Both the position numbers and the translations under genes were made by a program. A stretch of DNA of 39,727 nt, taken from positions 1 to 39,727 of the forward strand of contig CAZRPU010000013.1 in assembly GCA_964602055.1 (NCBI GenBank), in the 5' to 3' direction. This document shows, piece by piece, positions 1 to 6,907 of this stretch (position 1 is the first letter of the stretch; each line of letters starts with the position of its first letter). The DNA comes from JACPLA01 sp964602055. Lineage in GTDB: Bacteria; Bacteroidota; Ignavibacteria; UBA10030. Below the pieces are notes generated by a model. That model saw only the letters and a list, made by a program, of their open reading frames with translations, did not search any database and was not told the origin of the DNA.

Positions 1-305
1 GCATGATCGTAGTAGAAATCCAGGCCGATTTCCCCCACGGCAACCACTTTGGGATGCCTGCTCAGCTTCTCTATCTCGACGAGGTTTTCGTCAGTTGCTG
101 CGGCGGCATCATGGGGGTGGTATCCAACACACGCAAAGAGTCCTTCGTGTTCTTCCGCAAGGGCAATCGCCTTCCTGCTCGTCTCAAGAGTTGTCCCCGG
201 CACAATGATGGTTGAAACGCCGGCTTCCCTCGAACGACGAAGCACGTCCTGGATGTCGGCCGTGAATTCATCAAAAAACATGTGTGCGTGAGAATCAATG
301 TACAT
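1..305 (-). CDS. tatD: TatD family metal-dependent DNase, N-terminal part
   Basis: Only the first 101 codons lie in the window and the gene continues past its left edge. Translation from the ATG at 303-305 begins MYIDSHAHM, giving the HxH metal-binding pair of the TatD TIM barrel (H6, H8). It is followed by the family signatures VGYHPHDA near residue 62 and AVGEIGLDFYYDHA near residue 89. Known family members are magnesium-dependent 3'-5' exonucleases or hydrolases of about 255-265 residues acting in the cytoplasm. A promoter-like sequence lies 35 bases upstream, so the gene is probably not driven only by read-through from the receptor gene before it. The assignment to the family is firm; the exact substrate cannot be judged from this fragment. 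Confidence 0.9.
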   Translation of the reverse strand, partial: MYIDSHAHMFFDEFTADIQDVLRRSREAGVSTIIVPGTTLETSRKAIALAEEHEGLFACVGYHPHDAAAATDENLVEIEKLSRHPKVVAVGEIGLDFYYDH

Positions 306-339
306 GGAAACCGGCGATCGGTGAGAATGCTCGAATTGA

Positions 340-368
340 AAAATACGGTAATCCTCTCTGATATTCAA
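340..368 (-). promoter_or_regulatory. Putative promoter of the tatD gene
   Basis: On the minus strand TTGAAT (363-368) is followed after 17 bases by TATTTT (340-345). Transcription would start near 333, about 28 bases before the tatD ATG. The spacing and the -10 form match other promoters read in this window, such as the one at 19572-19600. Confidence 0.4.
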
Positions 369-375
369 GAAATCC

Positions 376-2607
376 TCAGAGAGCCCCCTCCACAACGACG
401 AGGAACGACCGCACGGGGGCGAGATTACCCACCAACTCAACGTACTGATAGTTCAAGAGATTGGTTACATTGACGCCGACGCGCAGCGGAAGTCCGAGGC
501 CTGTGAGCGTTGATGACATCCTCGCATCGAGGACATGGACAGGAACGCGGTATTCACCATGAATAATGGGTGCAAGGCGGACAAGGTTGTCGTCGATGCG
601 ATCAACCCTGCTCATGAAACGGTAGTCCAGCGAGAATTTGACGATGTCGAGTGAAACGGCGAGACTGGTATAGAGAAGGTGCCGCGGCCTGAATTTCATG
701 ATCTTCTTTTCCACGAGATCTTTCGCCCACACGTAGGTGTAGCCGAGATCCGTCGTCAGGTTCTCCCACCAGGCTATCTTGACTCCCACCTCGCCCCCCT
801 GAATGCGTGCCCGCGTGACATTCTCGAATTCCGCCACCGCACGATCCGCCCCGACGCTGTCCGAAGGCCCGGAGAATATCCTCTTGATTTTCACGCTTGG
901 TTCAATGAGGTCCTCAAAGTCATTCGAGAAAAGCGCTGCGTCGAACACCATGAACTCCTCTATCGAATGTGCAACCCCCACCTCATAGGTCAGGCTTCTT
1001 TCCGGCCGCAAATTGACGTTTGGAATAATCAACAGCTGGCTCACGTTCGTCGAACTGGAAACATAGAGTTCGCCGATAGCGGGATAACGAAACCCCCATC
1101 CGATGGATCCCCTCAGCGAAGTCTTCTCCGACATGAGGTAGACAAGCCCCACCTTGGGACTTACCCGCGAGGCAGAAGAAAGAACGGAGGCTTTTTGCAT
1201 GTCAAACCGAAGACCTCCCGTCAGTTTGAAATTTTCCAAAAGCGTCAATTCATCCTGTGCATACGCTGCAAGGCCGAATCCCGGGTGATTGCCGAAAAGA
1301 TTCGATCGGACACGGTCGTAATTGCCGGAAACACCGAAGGTGAGAATGTTGTCAGGAGTCAGTTCAGAGGTGACCTGGAGATCCCCCTGGAAGATGGAGG
1401 ACGAAGAAACATTGTTGACATGGCCAAGACTGTCATCCTTCCAGTAATTTCCAAAATACATCGCTTTCACCGTATAGAAGAGCTTGTCGGAAATAAACTC
1501 TTTGTACGCAAGGCTGACATTCCCGCGTCTGCTTGCGACCGCACCGTTTCGCTGAATCTCGGCGGGGATGGTTGCTTCCCGAAGATTCTTCCACCAGAAA
1601 AAATTCCCATGATGCCTGTGAAGCCAGTTCACTACCAGAGAGAGGGATCGCCGCTCGGAAAGCTCGAAGCGCACCTTTGAAAAGAGGTTCCACCGGTGAT
1701 ACGCATCATTTTCACGATAGCTCTCGTCGACTGTTCGGGTTGCGCTGGCAAGATATTGGACCGGGCCGACGCTGTTCGCATAACTCAACGTCAGGCCGCT
1801 GTTGAACCGCGGTTTTTCCGACCATCGCCACTCTTCGTACGGAGGCAGGTCATAGAGGGCCGAAAAGGCTCTGAAGCGGAATTCAGGCTGTTCGGGCATA
1901 TCGCGCGTGATAACGTTAATGACGCCCCCTAGTGCGCTTGACCCGTAGAGGGCAGATCCTGCACCTTTCACGACCTCAACTCTTTCGATTTCCCCCACGG
2001 GTATTGTCTCCCAATTAATTTCGCCCGTATCGCCTGTCAGCATCGGTAGACCATCGAGCAGGAGCAGAACCCTGCTGCCCACACCCCTGCTGTAGCCGCT
2101 CGACCCGCGTACGTTGATTTGATCTTGCGTCATGTTGACCCCCGGAACATAGCGCAGAGCATCATCGAGAGTAACGTTCACCCTTTGGGCGAGCATTGCG
2201 GCGGTAACGGTCGAGACGGTGACGGGCACCTCCCGGGAGCTCTGCTCCCGCCTGCTTGCCGTCACGACGATGGGGTCTGTTTCAATTGCAGCAGGCCTGA
2301 GGATAAAATCGATGGTGACGGAATCGCCGGCTTCTAATCGAACACCCTCCCGTATTTCCGCCTTGAATCCGATCATCGAAGCCTTCAACGTATAATGCCC
2401 CGGGCTGAGCGGACGGAGCCTGTAGGCTCCCTCTTTATTTGATGCCGCGCCTGCATAGGTGCCGCGAACAACGATGTTGGCCCCTGCCAGCGGCTGTCCC
2501 GTTTCGGCGTCTTTCACCGATCCGGTGATGATCCCGCTCTGGGGCTGTCCCATCAGGATGCCGGAAACGAGCATTCCAGCAATGCTATGGAGAGTATACC
2601 GTCTCAA
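376..2607 (-). CDS. TonB-dependent outer membrane receptor with N-terminal CarboxypepD_reg-like domain
   Basis: This 743-residue protein has a signal peptide (residues 1 to about 21), then a carboxypeptidase-regulatory-like beta sandwich (about 25-108, motif ITGSVKDAETGQPLAGANI). Next come a TonB-box-like segment, DPIVVTASR (about 110-118), a plug domain (about 123-235, with INVRGSSGYSRG and LYGSSALGGVINVITRD) and a 22-strand-type barrel. It should import a ligand across the outer membrane with energy from TonB-ExbBD; the ligand cannot be deduced. The start is a TTG at 2605-2607 that overlaps the stop codon of the lipoprotein gene upstream (TTGA). A downstream ATG at residue 12 would cut the signal peptide, so TTG is preferred. 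The final residue is Leu, not the usual Phe. The overlap suggests translational coupling, and therefore a receptor-lipoprotein pair. Confidence 0.9.
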   Translation of the reverse strand: MRRYTLHSIAGMLVSGILMGQPQSGIITGSVKDAETGQPLAGANIVVRGTYAGAASNKEGAYRLRPLSPGHYTLKASMIGFKAEIREGVRLEAGDSVTIDFILRPAAIETDPIVVTASRREQSSREVPVTVSTVTAAMLAQRVNVTLDDALRYVPGVNMTQDQINVRGSSGYSRGVGSRVLLLLDGLPMLTGDTGEINWETIPVGEIERVEVVKGAGSALYGSSALGGVINVITRDMPEQPEFRFRAFSALYDLPPYEEWRWSEKPRFNSGLTLSYANSVGPVQYLASATRTVDESYRENDAYHRWNLFSKVRFELSERRSLSLVVNWLHRHHGNFFWWKNLREATIPAEIQRNGAVASRRGNVSLAYKEFISDKLFYTVKAMYFGNYWKDDSLGHVNNVSSSSIFQGDLQVTSELTPDNILTFGVSGNYDRVRSNLFGNHPGFGLAAYAQDELTLLENFKLTGGLRFDMQKASVLSSASRVSPKVGLVYLMSEKTSLRGSIGWGFRYPAIGELYVSSSTNVSQLLIIPNVNLRPERSLTYEVGVAHSIEEFMVFDAALFSNDFEDLIEPSVKIKRIFSGPSDSVGADRAVAEFENVTRARIQGGEVGVKIAWWENLTTDLGYTYVWAKDLVEKKIMKFRPRHLLYTSLAVSLDIVKFSLDYRFMSRVDRIDDNLVRLAPIIHGEYRVPVHVLDARMSSTLTGLGLPLRVGVNVTNLLNYQYVELVGNLAPVRSFLVVVEGAL

Positions 2608-3101
2608 AACGGTTGCGGCGGAAGGTTGTAAAAATCGATGACAATGTTCACGCCGGTCACAACTTCAAAATCCCTCACTTCCACGATCCTGGGAAATCCG
2701 ACGCCGGACGTGTCGCTGAAAACCCCCACCACCCGGTAACTCTTAGGATCCAGCAGGTTATCGCCAAAGCGCTGCAGCACGCCGATATAGTAATAGGTAG
2801 CAGGAGGAAGAGCAAAGTTGAACGGCCGGACGGTGATGTTGTAGGGAAGGGATTCGGCAATGGAAGGATATAAGAGAATCTTGTTCGTAAGAATACCCGT
2901 TGCGACTTTGGAAGAATCAATGGGGAAAATCTGCGAAGCGAAGACCCATAATGTCTTTACGCTGTCGGGAGGGGGCCAGGGTCCCTGAACGGTCAACACC
3001 CCTGCGATCCCCGGCTCGACGTCGGGGGGCAAGGCCAGACCGCCGTCGCACGACGAGAGAAGGATTGGAGTGATGGCGAGAAAAAGGAGAAACAATTTCA
3101 T
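2604..3101 (-). CDS. Small outer-membrane-type lipoprotein, partner of the TonB receptor
   Basis: I do not recognise a named family. The chosen start at 3101 gives 165 residues opening with a lipoprotein signal peptide: MKLFLLFLAITPILLSSCDG, lipobox LLSSC, Cys at 18 or nearby. The mature part is rich in beta-type sequence: GVLTVQG near residue 35, TYYYIGVLQRFGD near 103, and a C-terminal VNIVIDFYNLPP. This suggests a small beta-sandwich, as in transthyretin- or carboxypeptidase-regulatory-like folds; that fold guess is inference. Longer in-frame starts upstream would bury the signal peptide and were rejected. The stop overlaps the TTG start of the receptor gene, so both are probably made from one message. 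A surface or periplasmic accessory role in ligand capture, as SusD-type lipoproteins have for SusC, is possible, but there is no SusD similarity. Confidence 0.75.
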   Translation of the reverse strand: MKLFLLFLAITPILLSSCDGGLALPPDVEPGIAGVLTVQGPWPPPDSVKTLWVFASQIFPIDSSKVATGILTNKILLYPSIAESLPYNITVRPFNFALPPATYYYIGVLQRFGDNLLDPKSYRVVGVFSDTSGVGFPRIVEVRDFEVVTGVNIVIDFYNLPPQPF

Positions 3102-3109
3102 CAGTGCAG

Positions 3110-3138
3110 AAAGTAGCGTTTGCGTGAGTGAAATGCAA
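3110..3138 (-). promoter_or_regulatory. Putative promoter of the lipoprotein/TonB receptor pair
   Basis: TTGCAT (minus strand, 3133-3138) and TACTTT (3110-3115) are 17 bases apart. The same -10 form, TACTTT, occurs in the strong promoter at 19572-19600. The predicted start of transcription lies only a few bases before the ATG at 3101, so the message would be almost leaderless. Confidence 0.35.
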
Positions 3139-3158
3139 CGACGAGGAAGTTTTTTCCA

Positions 3159-3187
3159 TTGGAATTCTAGGCGATCCTTGTTATATT
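3159..3187 (+). promoter_or_regulatory. Putative promoter of menG-mqnD-amidohydrolase
   Basis: TTGGAA (3159-3164), a 17-base spacer and TATATT (3182-3187) form a good sigma-70-like promoter in the divergent intergenic region. Transcription would begin near 3194. This excludes the TTG at 3186 as the menG start and supports the GTG at 3243. Confidence 0.5.
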
Positions 3188-3242
3188 GGACTTCATTTTC
3201 ACCGCCACCGATTCGACGATAACCCCGCATCGATCAAAAACC

Positions 3243-4043
3243 GTGCAACGACAGGCAGCACTTACCACAGGGAAAAGCTTCCAGGTCCCCGGAAGAAAGG
3301 AACCGGCCGCTCCTCGCCGTACAACGTACAGCGACGACTACGTCCGCTCGCTTTTTGACCGCATTGCCCCGCGTTACGACCTCCTGAATCATGTTTTGAG
3401 CTCCGGCATTGATATACTCTGGAGAAAGAGGGCAATATCGCTGCTCGAGCCGTACATGCCCACATTCATCCTCGATGTCGCAACAGGCACAGGGGACATG
3501 GCAATAGAAGCGGCTCGTCTCCGCCCGAAACGCATTGTGGGCGTGGACCTCGCTCCAGCCATGCTTTCGCTCGCAAAGAGGAAGACATCAAAGAAGGGTC
3601 TCGGCCATCTCATCAGCTATGAAGAGGCTTCCGTCGATCGACTGCCGTATAAAGACGCGTCATTCGATGCGGTCACCGTGGCGTTCGGTGTCAGGAATTT
3701 TCCGAACCTCGAATCGGGTCTGGCCGAACTGGCCCGTGTTGTTCGTCCGGGCGGTTCTGCGGTCATTCTGGAGTTTTCACGCCCGCGCCCGGGTTTGACG
3801 CGAACACTGTACAATGTGTACTCGCGCAGGATCCTGCCGCTGGTCGGAGGAATCCTCTCAAACAGAGAGGCATACGAATACCTGCCAAAGAGCATCCGGG
3901 AATTTCCCGACGGCGAGGACTTTGCTGCAATCCTCGGGGAAGCAGGATTCGGCGATATACGTATTCAACCACTCACTCTTGGCATCGCGACTCTTTATCA
4001 TGGCATACGGATTGGCAGACGCAACCATCGCACGAGGAACTGA
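3243..4043 (+). CDS. menG: Demethylmenaquinone methyltransferase (MenG/UbiE)
   Basis: This is a class I SAM-dependent methyltransferase that performs the last step of menaquinone synthesis, C-methylation of demethylmenaquinone at the membrane surface. The UbiE/MenG signatures are present: LFDRIAPRYDLLN near residue 37, the SAM-binding loop DVATGTGDMA near 75, AVTVAFGVRNFPN near 145, RVVRPGG near 170 and ILEFSRPRPG near 180. The size (266 residues from this start) fits the family with a modest N-terminal extension. The reading frame opens at a TTG (3186), but that codon overlaps a promoter -10 box, so GTG 3243 is preferred; the start remains uncertain. The 3' end overlaps mqnD by 44 bases. Its neighbours are all futalosine-route genes, so menaquinone rather than ubiquinone is the likely product. 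Confidence 0.92.
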   Translation: MQRQAALTTGKSFQVPGRKEPAAPRRTTYSDDYVRSLFDRIAPRYDLLNHVLSSGIDILWRKRAISLLEPYMPTFILDVATGTGDMAIEAARLRPKRIVGVDLAPAMLSLAKRKTSKKGLGHLISYEEASVDRLPYKDASFDAVTVAFGVRNFPNLESGLAELARVVRPGGSAVILEFSRPRPGLTRTLYNVYSRRILPLVGGILSNREAYEYLPKSIREFPDGEDFAAILGEAGFGDIRIQPLTLGIATLYHGIRIGRRNHRTRN

Positions 4044-4878
4044 AACGGACCGCCTCATCCGGGTCGGACACAGCCCCGATCCTGATGACGCCTTCATGTT
4101 CTACGGGCTTTCCAGCGGGAAGGTCAAACTGGACGGGATCCGGATCGAGCATCTCCTCGAAGACATTCAGTCCTTGAATCTCCGCGCGATGAAAGGGGAA
4201 CTTGAGGTAACGGCCATTTCTGCCCATGCCTACGCATCAGTGGCAGAGCAGTATTGGATCATGGCGACGGGAGCCAGCATGGGGGAGGGTTACGGTCCCG
4301 TGCTTGTATCCAAGAAGTACCGCTCTCTTGAGGAAATCAAGGGCAAGACCGTCGCAACGCCCGGACAGCTGACCACCGCGACTCTTCTTTTCAAGATCTT
4401 CACCGAGGGCATTGCGCATGTGGACATACCTTTCGACCAGATCATGGACCGTGTTGCGGAAGGGGAATTCGATGCAGGCCTGCTGATCCATGAGGGCCAG
4501 ATTACCTATCGGGACCTTGGGTTCAACAAACTGCTCGATTTCGGAGAACTTTGGTCAAAGCTGTATGACGGCCTGCCCCTGCCTCTCGGACTCGATGTTG
4601 TACGCAAGGACCTCGGTGAGGACCTTGCACGCAGGCTTTCACGCGGACTGAAAGAGAGCATACACTACGGCTACACGCATCAGAGGGAAGCAATACCCTA
4701 TGCTCTCCGCTACGGGCGGGGCATCAACGAGGAGCTTGGCGAGCGTTTTGTGAAAATGTATGTGAGCGAACTCACCGTGGACATGGGTGTAAAGGGAAAG
4801 AAAGCTCTTGAGCTGCTTTTCGATTTGGGATCGAAGCGCGGTTTGATACCCGCCATACCCGAGGTGCGCCTCTTCTGA
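4000..4878 (+). CDS. mqnD: 1,4-dihydroxy-6-naphthoate synthase MqnD
   Basis: MqnD converts cyclic dehypoxanthinyl futalosine to 1,4-dihydroxy-6-naphthoate, the ring precursor of menaquinone in the futalosine pathway. The 292-residue product has the expected two-lobed periplasmic-binding-protein-like fold signatures: RVGHSPDPDDAFMFYGL near residue 20, TPGQLTTATLL near 121 and LLIHEGQITY near 160, which carries the His in the region of the known catalytic histidine. The ATG at 4000 lies within the end of menG (44-base overlap). A later TTG (4012) would also overlap, so the overlap is real whichever start is used. Only two bases separate its stop region from the next gene. MqnA belongs to the same superfamily, but the SPDPDDAFMFY form is that of MqnD. 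Confidence 0.93.
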   Translation: MAYGLADATIARGTETDRLIRVGHSPDPDDAFMFYGLSSGKVKLDGIRIEHLLEDIQSLNLRAMKGELEVTAISAHAYASVAEQYWIMATGASMGEGYGPVLVSKKYRSLEEIKGKTVATPGQLTTATLLFKIFTEGIAHVDIPFDQIMDRVAEGEFDAGLLIHEGQITYRDLGFNKLLDFGELWSKLYDGLPLPLGLDVVRKDLGEDLARRLSRGLKESIHYGYTHQREAIPYALRYGRGINEELGERFVKMYVSELTVDMGVKGKKALELLFDLGSKRGLIPAIPEVRLF

Positions 4879-4879
4879 C

Positions 4880-5800
4880 ATGATCGGCCTCTTCAAAATA
4901 TTCGACGCACACGTCCATTTCTATTCGAATTCCTTCTTCCGCTTTCTCGTGAAGCAGAAACCGAATCGCGCCGATATCAACACCGAGCTCAAGAATGTTG
5001 CCATGAAGGGCCACATCGAAATTCCGGGAGAAGACCCCGTTCAGCTCGCAAAACGCTGGGTCGATATTATCGACAAATGGAAGATCGAGAGGCTGGTGTT
5101 GATTGGAAGCATGCCGGGAGACGAAGAGTCTGTCGCAAAAGCTGTGCAGGCATTCCCCAACCGCTTCACGGGGTTTTTCACCGTGGATCCGAATTCCAAC
5201 CTCCTGATGGAGAATGCCCAGAAGCGCCTTCAGGAAGACAAGTTCCGGGGAATCTTTCTGTATCCTTCCCTTTCCCAGATCAGCGTAGCGGACGAGTGGC
5301 TTTTTCCGCTCTACAATCTCCTTCAGGAATCGAGAGGCCTGGTGTTTGTACAGTTTGGAAAGCTCCTCATTCGTCCGCGGGAGTATGCCGGGGTTCCGAC
5401 CGTGACCAACGAGTCGTTTGCCGATCCGACTGCGCTGATCCCCGTTGCCAAGAAATTTCCCAAACTTCCTTTCATCATTCCGAATTTTGGAGCGGGCAGA
5501 CTTACCGAGGTGCTCGAGGTGGGCAAACAATGTCCGAATGTGTTCGTCGATTCGGCGGGATCGAATTCATGGATGGCACATCATCCCGACAAGCCGGATC
5601 TGAGAATGGTGTTCCAGAAATGTCTCCAGGCCTTCGGACCGGGAAGGATTTTGTTCGGGTCGGATTCGGGAATGATGCCGCGGGGGTATCGCTACGACAT
5701 TCTGGATAATCAGATCAAACTGGTGCAGGAGATGCGGGTCCCCACTCCCGACGCAAAAAAGATTTTCTACGAAAACCTCGCTGCACTCATCGACGGCTAA
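4880..5800 (+). CDS. Amidohydrolase-2 (ACMSD-like) family TIM-barrel protein with altered metal site
   Basis: The 306-residue protein reads as a TIM-barrel amidohydrolase of the ACMSD/resorcylate-decarboxylase type. Strand 1 has FDAHVHF (H11, H13) and the last strand has ILFGSDSGM (D262), both usual metal ligands. The strands that normally supply two further histidines do not. Where xxHxG is expected there is LVFVQFGK (Q158) and FIIPNFGAG (N202). These substitutions are seen directly; loss or change of metal binding is inferred. The gene starts one base after the mqnD stop, so it is in the menG-mqnD operon, and it ends two bases from the convergent mqnC. Characterised relatives catalyse non-oxidative decarboxylation or hydrolysis. 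A role in menaquinone synthesis is suggested only by context, and it is not an MqnX-type deaminase, which belongs to a different, longer subfamily. Confidence 0.75.
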   Translation: MIGLFKIFDAHVHFYSNSFFRFLVKQKPNRADINTELKNVAMKGHIEIPGEDPVQLAKRWVDIIDKWKIERLVLIGSMPGDEESVAKAVQAFPNRFTGFFTVDPNSNLLMENAQKRLQEDKFRGIFLYPSLSQISVADEWLFPLYNLLQESRGLVFVQFGKLLIRPREYAGVPTVTNESFADPTALIPVAKKFPKLPFIIPNFGAGRLTEVLEVGKQCPNVFVDSAGSNSWMAHHPDKPDLRMVFQKCLQAFGPGRILFGSDSGMMPRGYRYDILDNQIKLVQEMRVPTPDAKKIFYENLAALIDG

Positions 5801-5802
5801 AC

Positions 5803-6897
5803 CTACGCCGCCGCCTCCTCTTTTTCCACGTTCAGGATCTCATACAGAGTCGTTCTCTGGGCAGGTGTAAATCCCGACTCGCGTATGAGCTGTTTGCATT
5901 CCTCGGTGTTGGTCTTGTTGACGAAATTTGCCGCTGCATGGACATTCTCCTCCAGCAGGGTTCCCCCAAAATCATCTGCACCGAAATGCAGCGCAATCTG
6001 TCCCGTCTTCTTCCCCTCCGAAAACCACGATGCCTGTATGTGGGGCACATTGTCAAGATAGATGCGGGCAAAGGCAATCATCTGCAAATAGCGCGTCGGC
6101 GTTGCGTAATGAGGTATGATTTTCTCCAACGGCGTATTGCCGGGCTTGAACGACCAGGGAATAAAAGCCGTGAATCCTCCGGTCTCATCCTGAAGGCTCC
6201 GGACCTGGTCAAGGTGTTCCACGATATCTTCATCCGTTTCCAGGTGGCCGTACATCATGGTCGCCGTGGATTTGTAGCCAAGGTTGTGGGCGACCCTCAT
6301 GACCGAGAGCCAGTCAGCCGAGGTTCCCTTTTTGCTGCTGATCTTCTTCTTCACTTTGTCTGAGAGAATCTCCGCTCCACCGCCCGGGATCGACCTCAAC
6401 CCGGCCTTCCACAACCGTTCCAACACCTCCCGAACCGTCAGATTTGCCACCTGAGCCATGCCGATGATTTCAGAAGTCGAAAAGAAATGAGGATAGATTT
6501 CGGGAACCTCCGAAACCGTCCGCCGGACCATCTCCTCATAGTACTCGAACGGCAGTGCGGGATTCACTCCCCCCTGCAGCAGGACTGTCGTCACTCCCTT
6601 TGCGGCCGATTCCTTGAACTTCCTGATCATGTGATCGACGGAGTAGGTGTACTCGCCCTCTTCTCCCGGATGCCGGTAGAACGCGCAGAAAATACAGTCC
6701 ACTGTGCAGACATTCGTATAATTGGGATTCGTATCTACAACAAACGTCACCCAGGGACGGGGATTCTTCCGAAAACGGATTTCATTCGCGAGATCGGCAA
6801 GGTCGAGAAGCTCGGCATTCCGAAGCATGAAGACACCCTCCGCCGCAGAGAGGCGTTCTCCTGACCGAACTTTTTGAAAAAGAGATTCCAGGCGCAT
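5803..6897 (-). CDS. mqnC: Cyclic dehypoxanthinyl futalosine synthase MqnC (radical SAM)
   Basis: MqnC is a radical SAM enzyme that cyclises dehypoxanthinyl futalosine, the step before MqnD. The 364-residue product has the cluster motif CTVDCIFC (C64, C68, C71) in the context NYTNVCTVDCIFCAFYR. That context is characteristic of MqnC and separates it from MqnE, whose motif here is VCVLACKFCDFA. Other conserved segments are LLQGGVNPALPFEYYE near 106-121, SIPGGGAEILSD near 165, TMMYGHLETDEDIV near 214 and LHFGADDFGGT near 303. It lies 10 bases after the TIR-like gene and ends two bases from the convergent amidohydrolase gene, so there is no room for a separate terminator between them. Confidence 0.95.
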   Translation of the reverse strand: MRLESLFQKVRSGERLSAAEGVFMLRNAELLDLADLANEIRFRKNPRPWVTFVVDTNPNYTNVCTVDCIFCAFYRHPGEEGEYTYSVDHMIRKFKESAAKGVTTVLLQGGVNPALPFEYYEEMVRRTVSEVPEIYPHFFSTSEIIGMAQVANLTVREVLERLWKAGLRSIPGGGAEILSDKVKKKISSKKGTSADWLSVMRVAHNLGYKSTATMMYGHLETDEDIVEHLDQVRSLQDETGGFTAFIPWSFKPGNTPLEKIIPHYATPTRYLQMIAFARIYLDNVPHIQASWFSEGKKTGQIALHFGADDFGGTLLEENVHAAANFVNKTNTEECKQLIRESGFTPAQRTTLYEILNVEKEEAAA

Positions 6898-6907
6898 CAG
6901 AGTTCCT

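Noticed and set aside
679..1680. Long plus-strand open frame (333 codons) opposite the first TonB receptor gene
   Set aside because: Its translation shows no domain or motif, and the opposite strand encodes an intact receptor. It is a shadow of that gene's codon pattern.
3156..3168. Imperfect palindrome around CCATTGGAATTC as an operator
   Set aside because: Too short and imperfect, and no regulator gene is adjacent; it overlaps the proposed -35 box by chance as far as can be judged.
3186..3242. TTG at 3186 as the menG start
   Set aside because: It overlaps the -10 box TATATT of a well-spaced promoter, and the added residues lie outside the usual family length.
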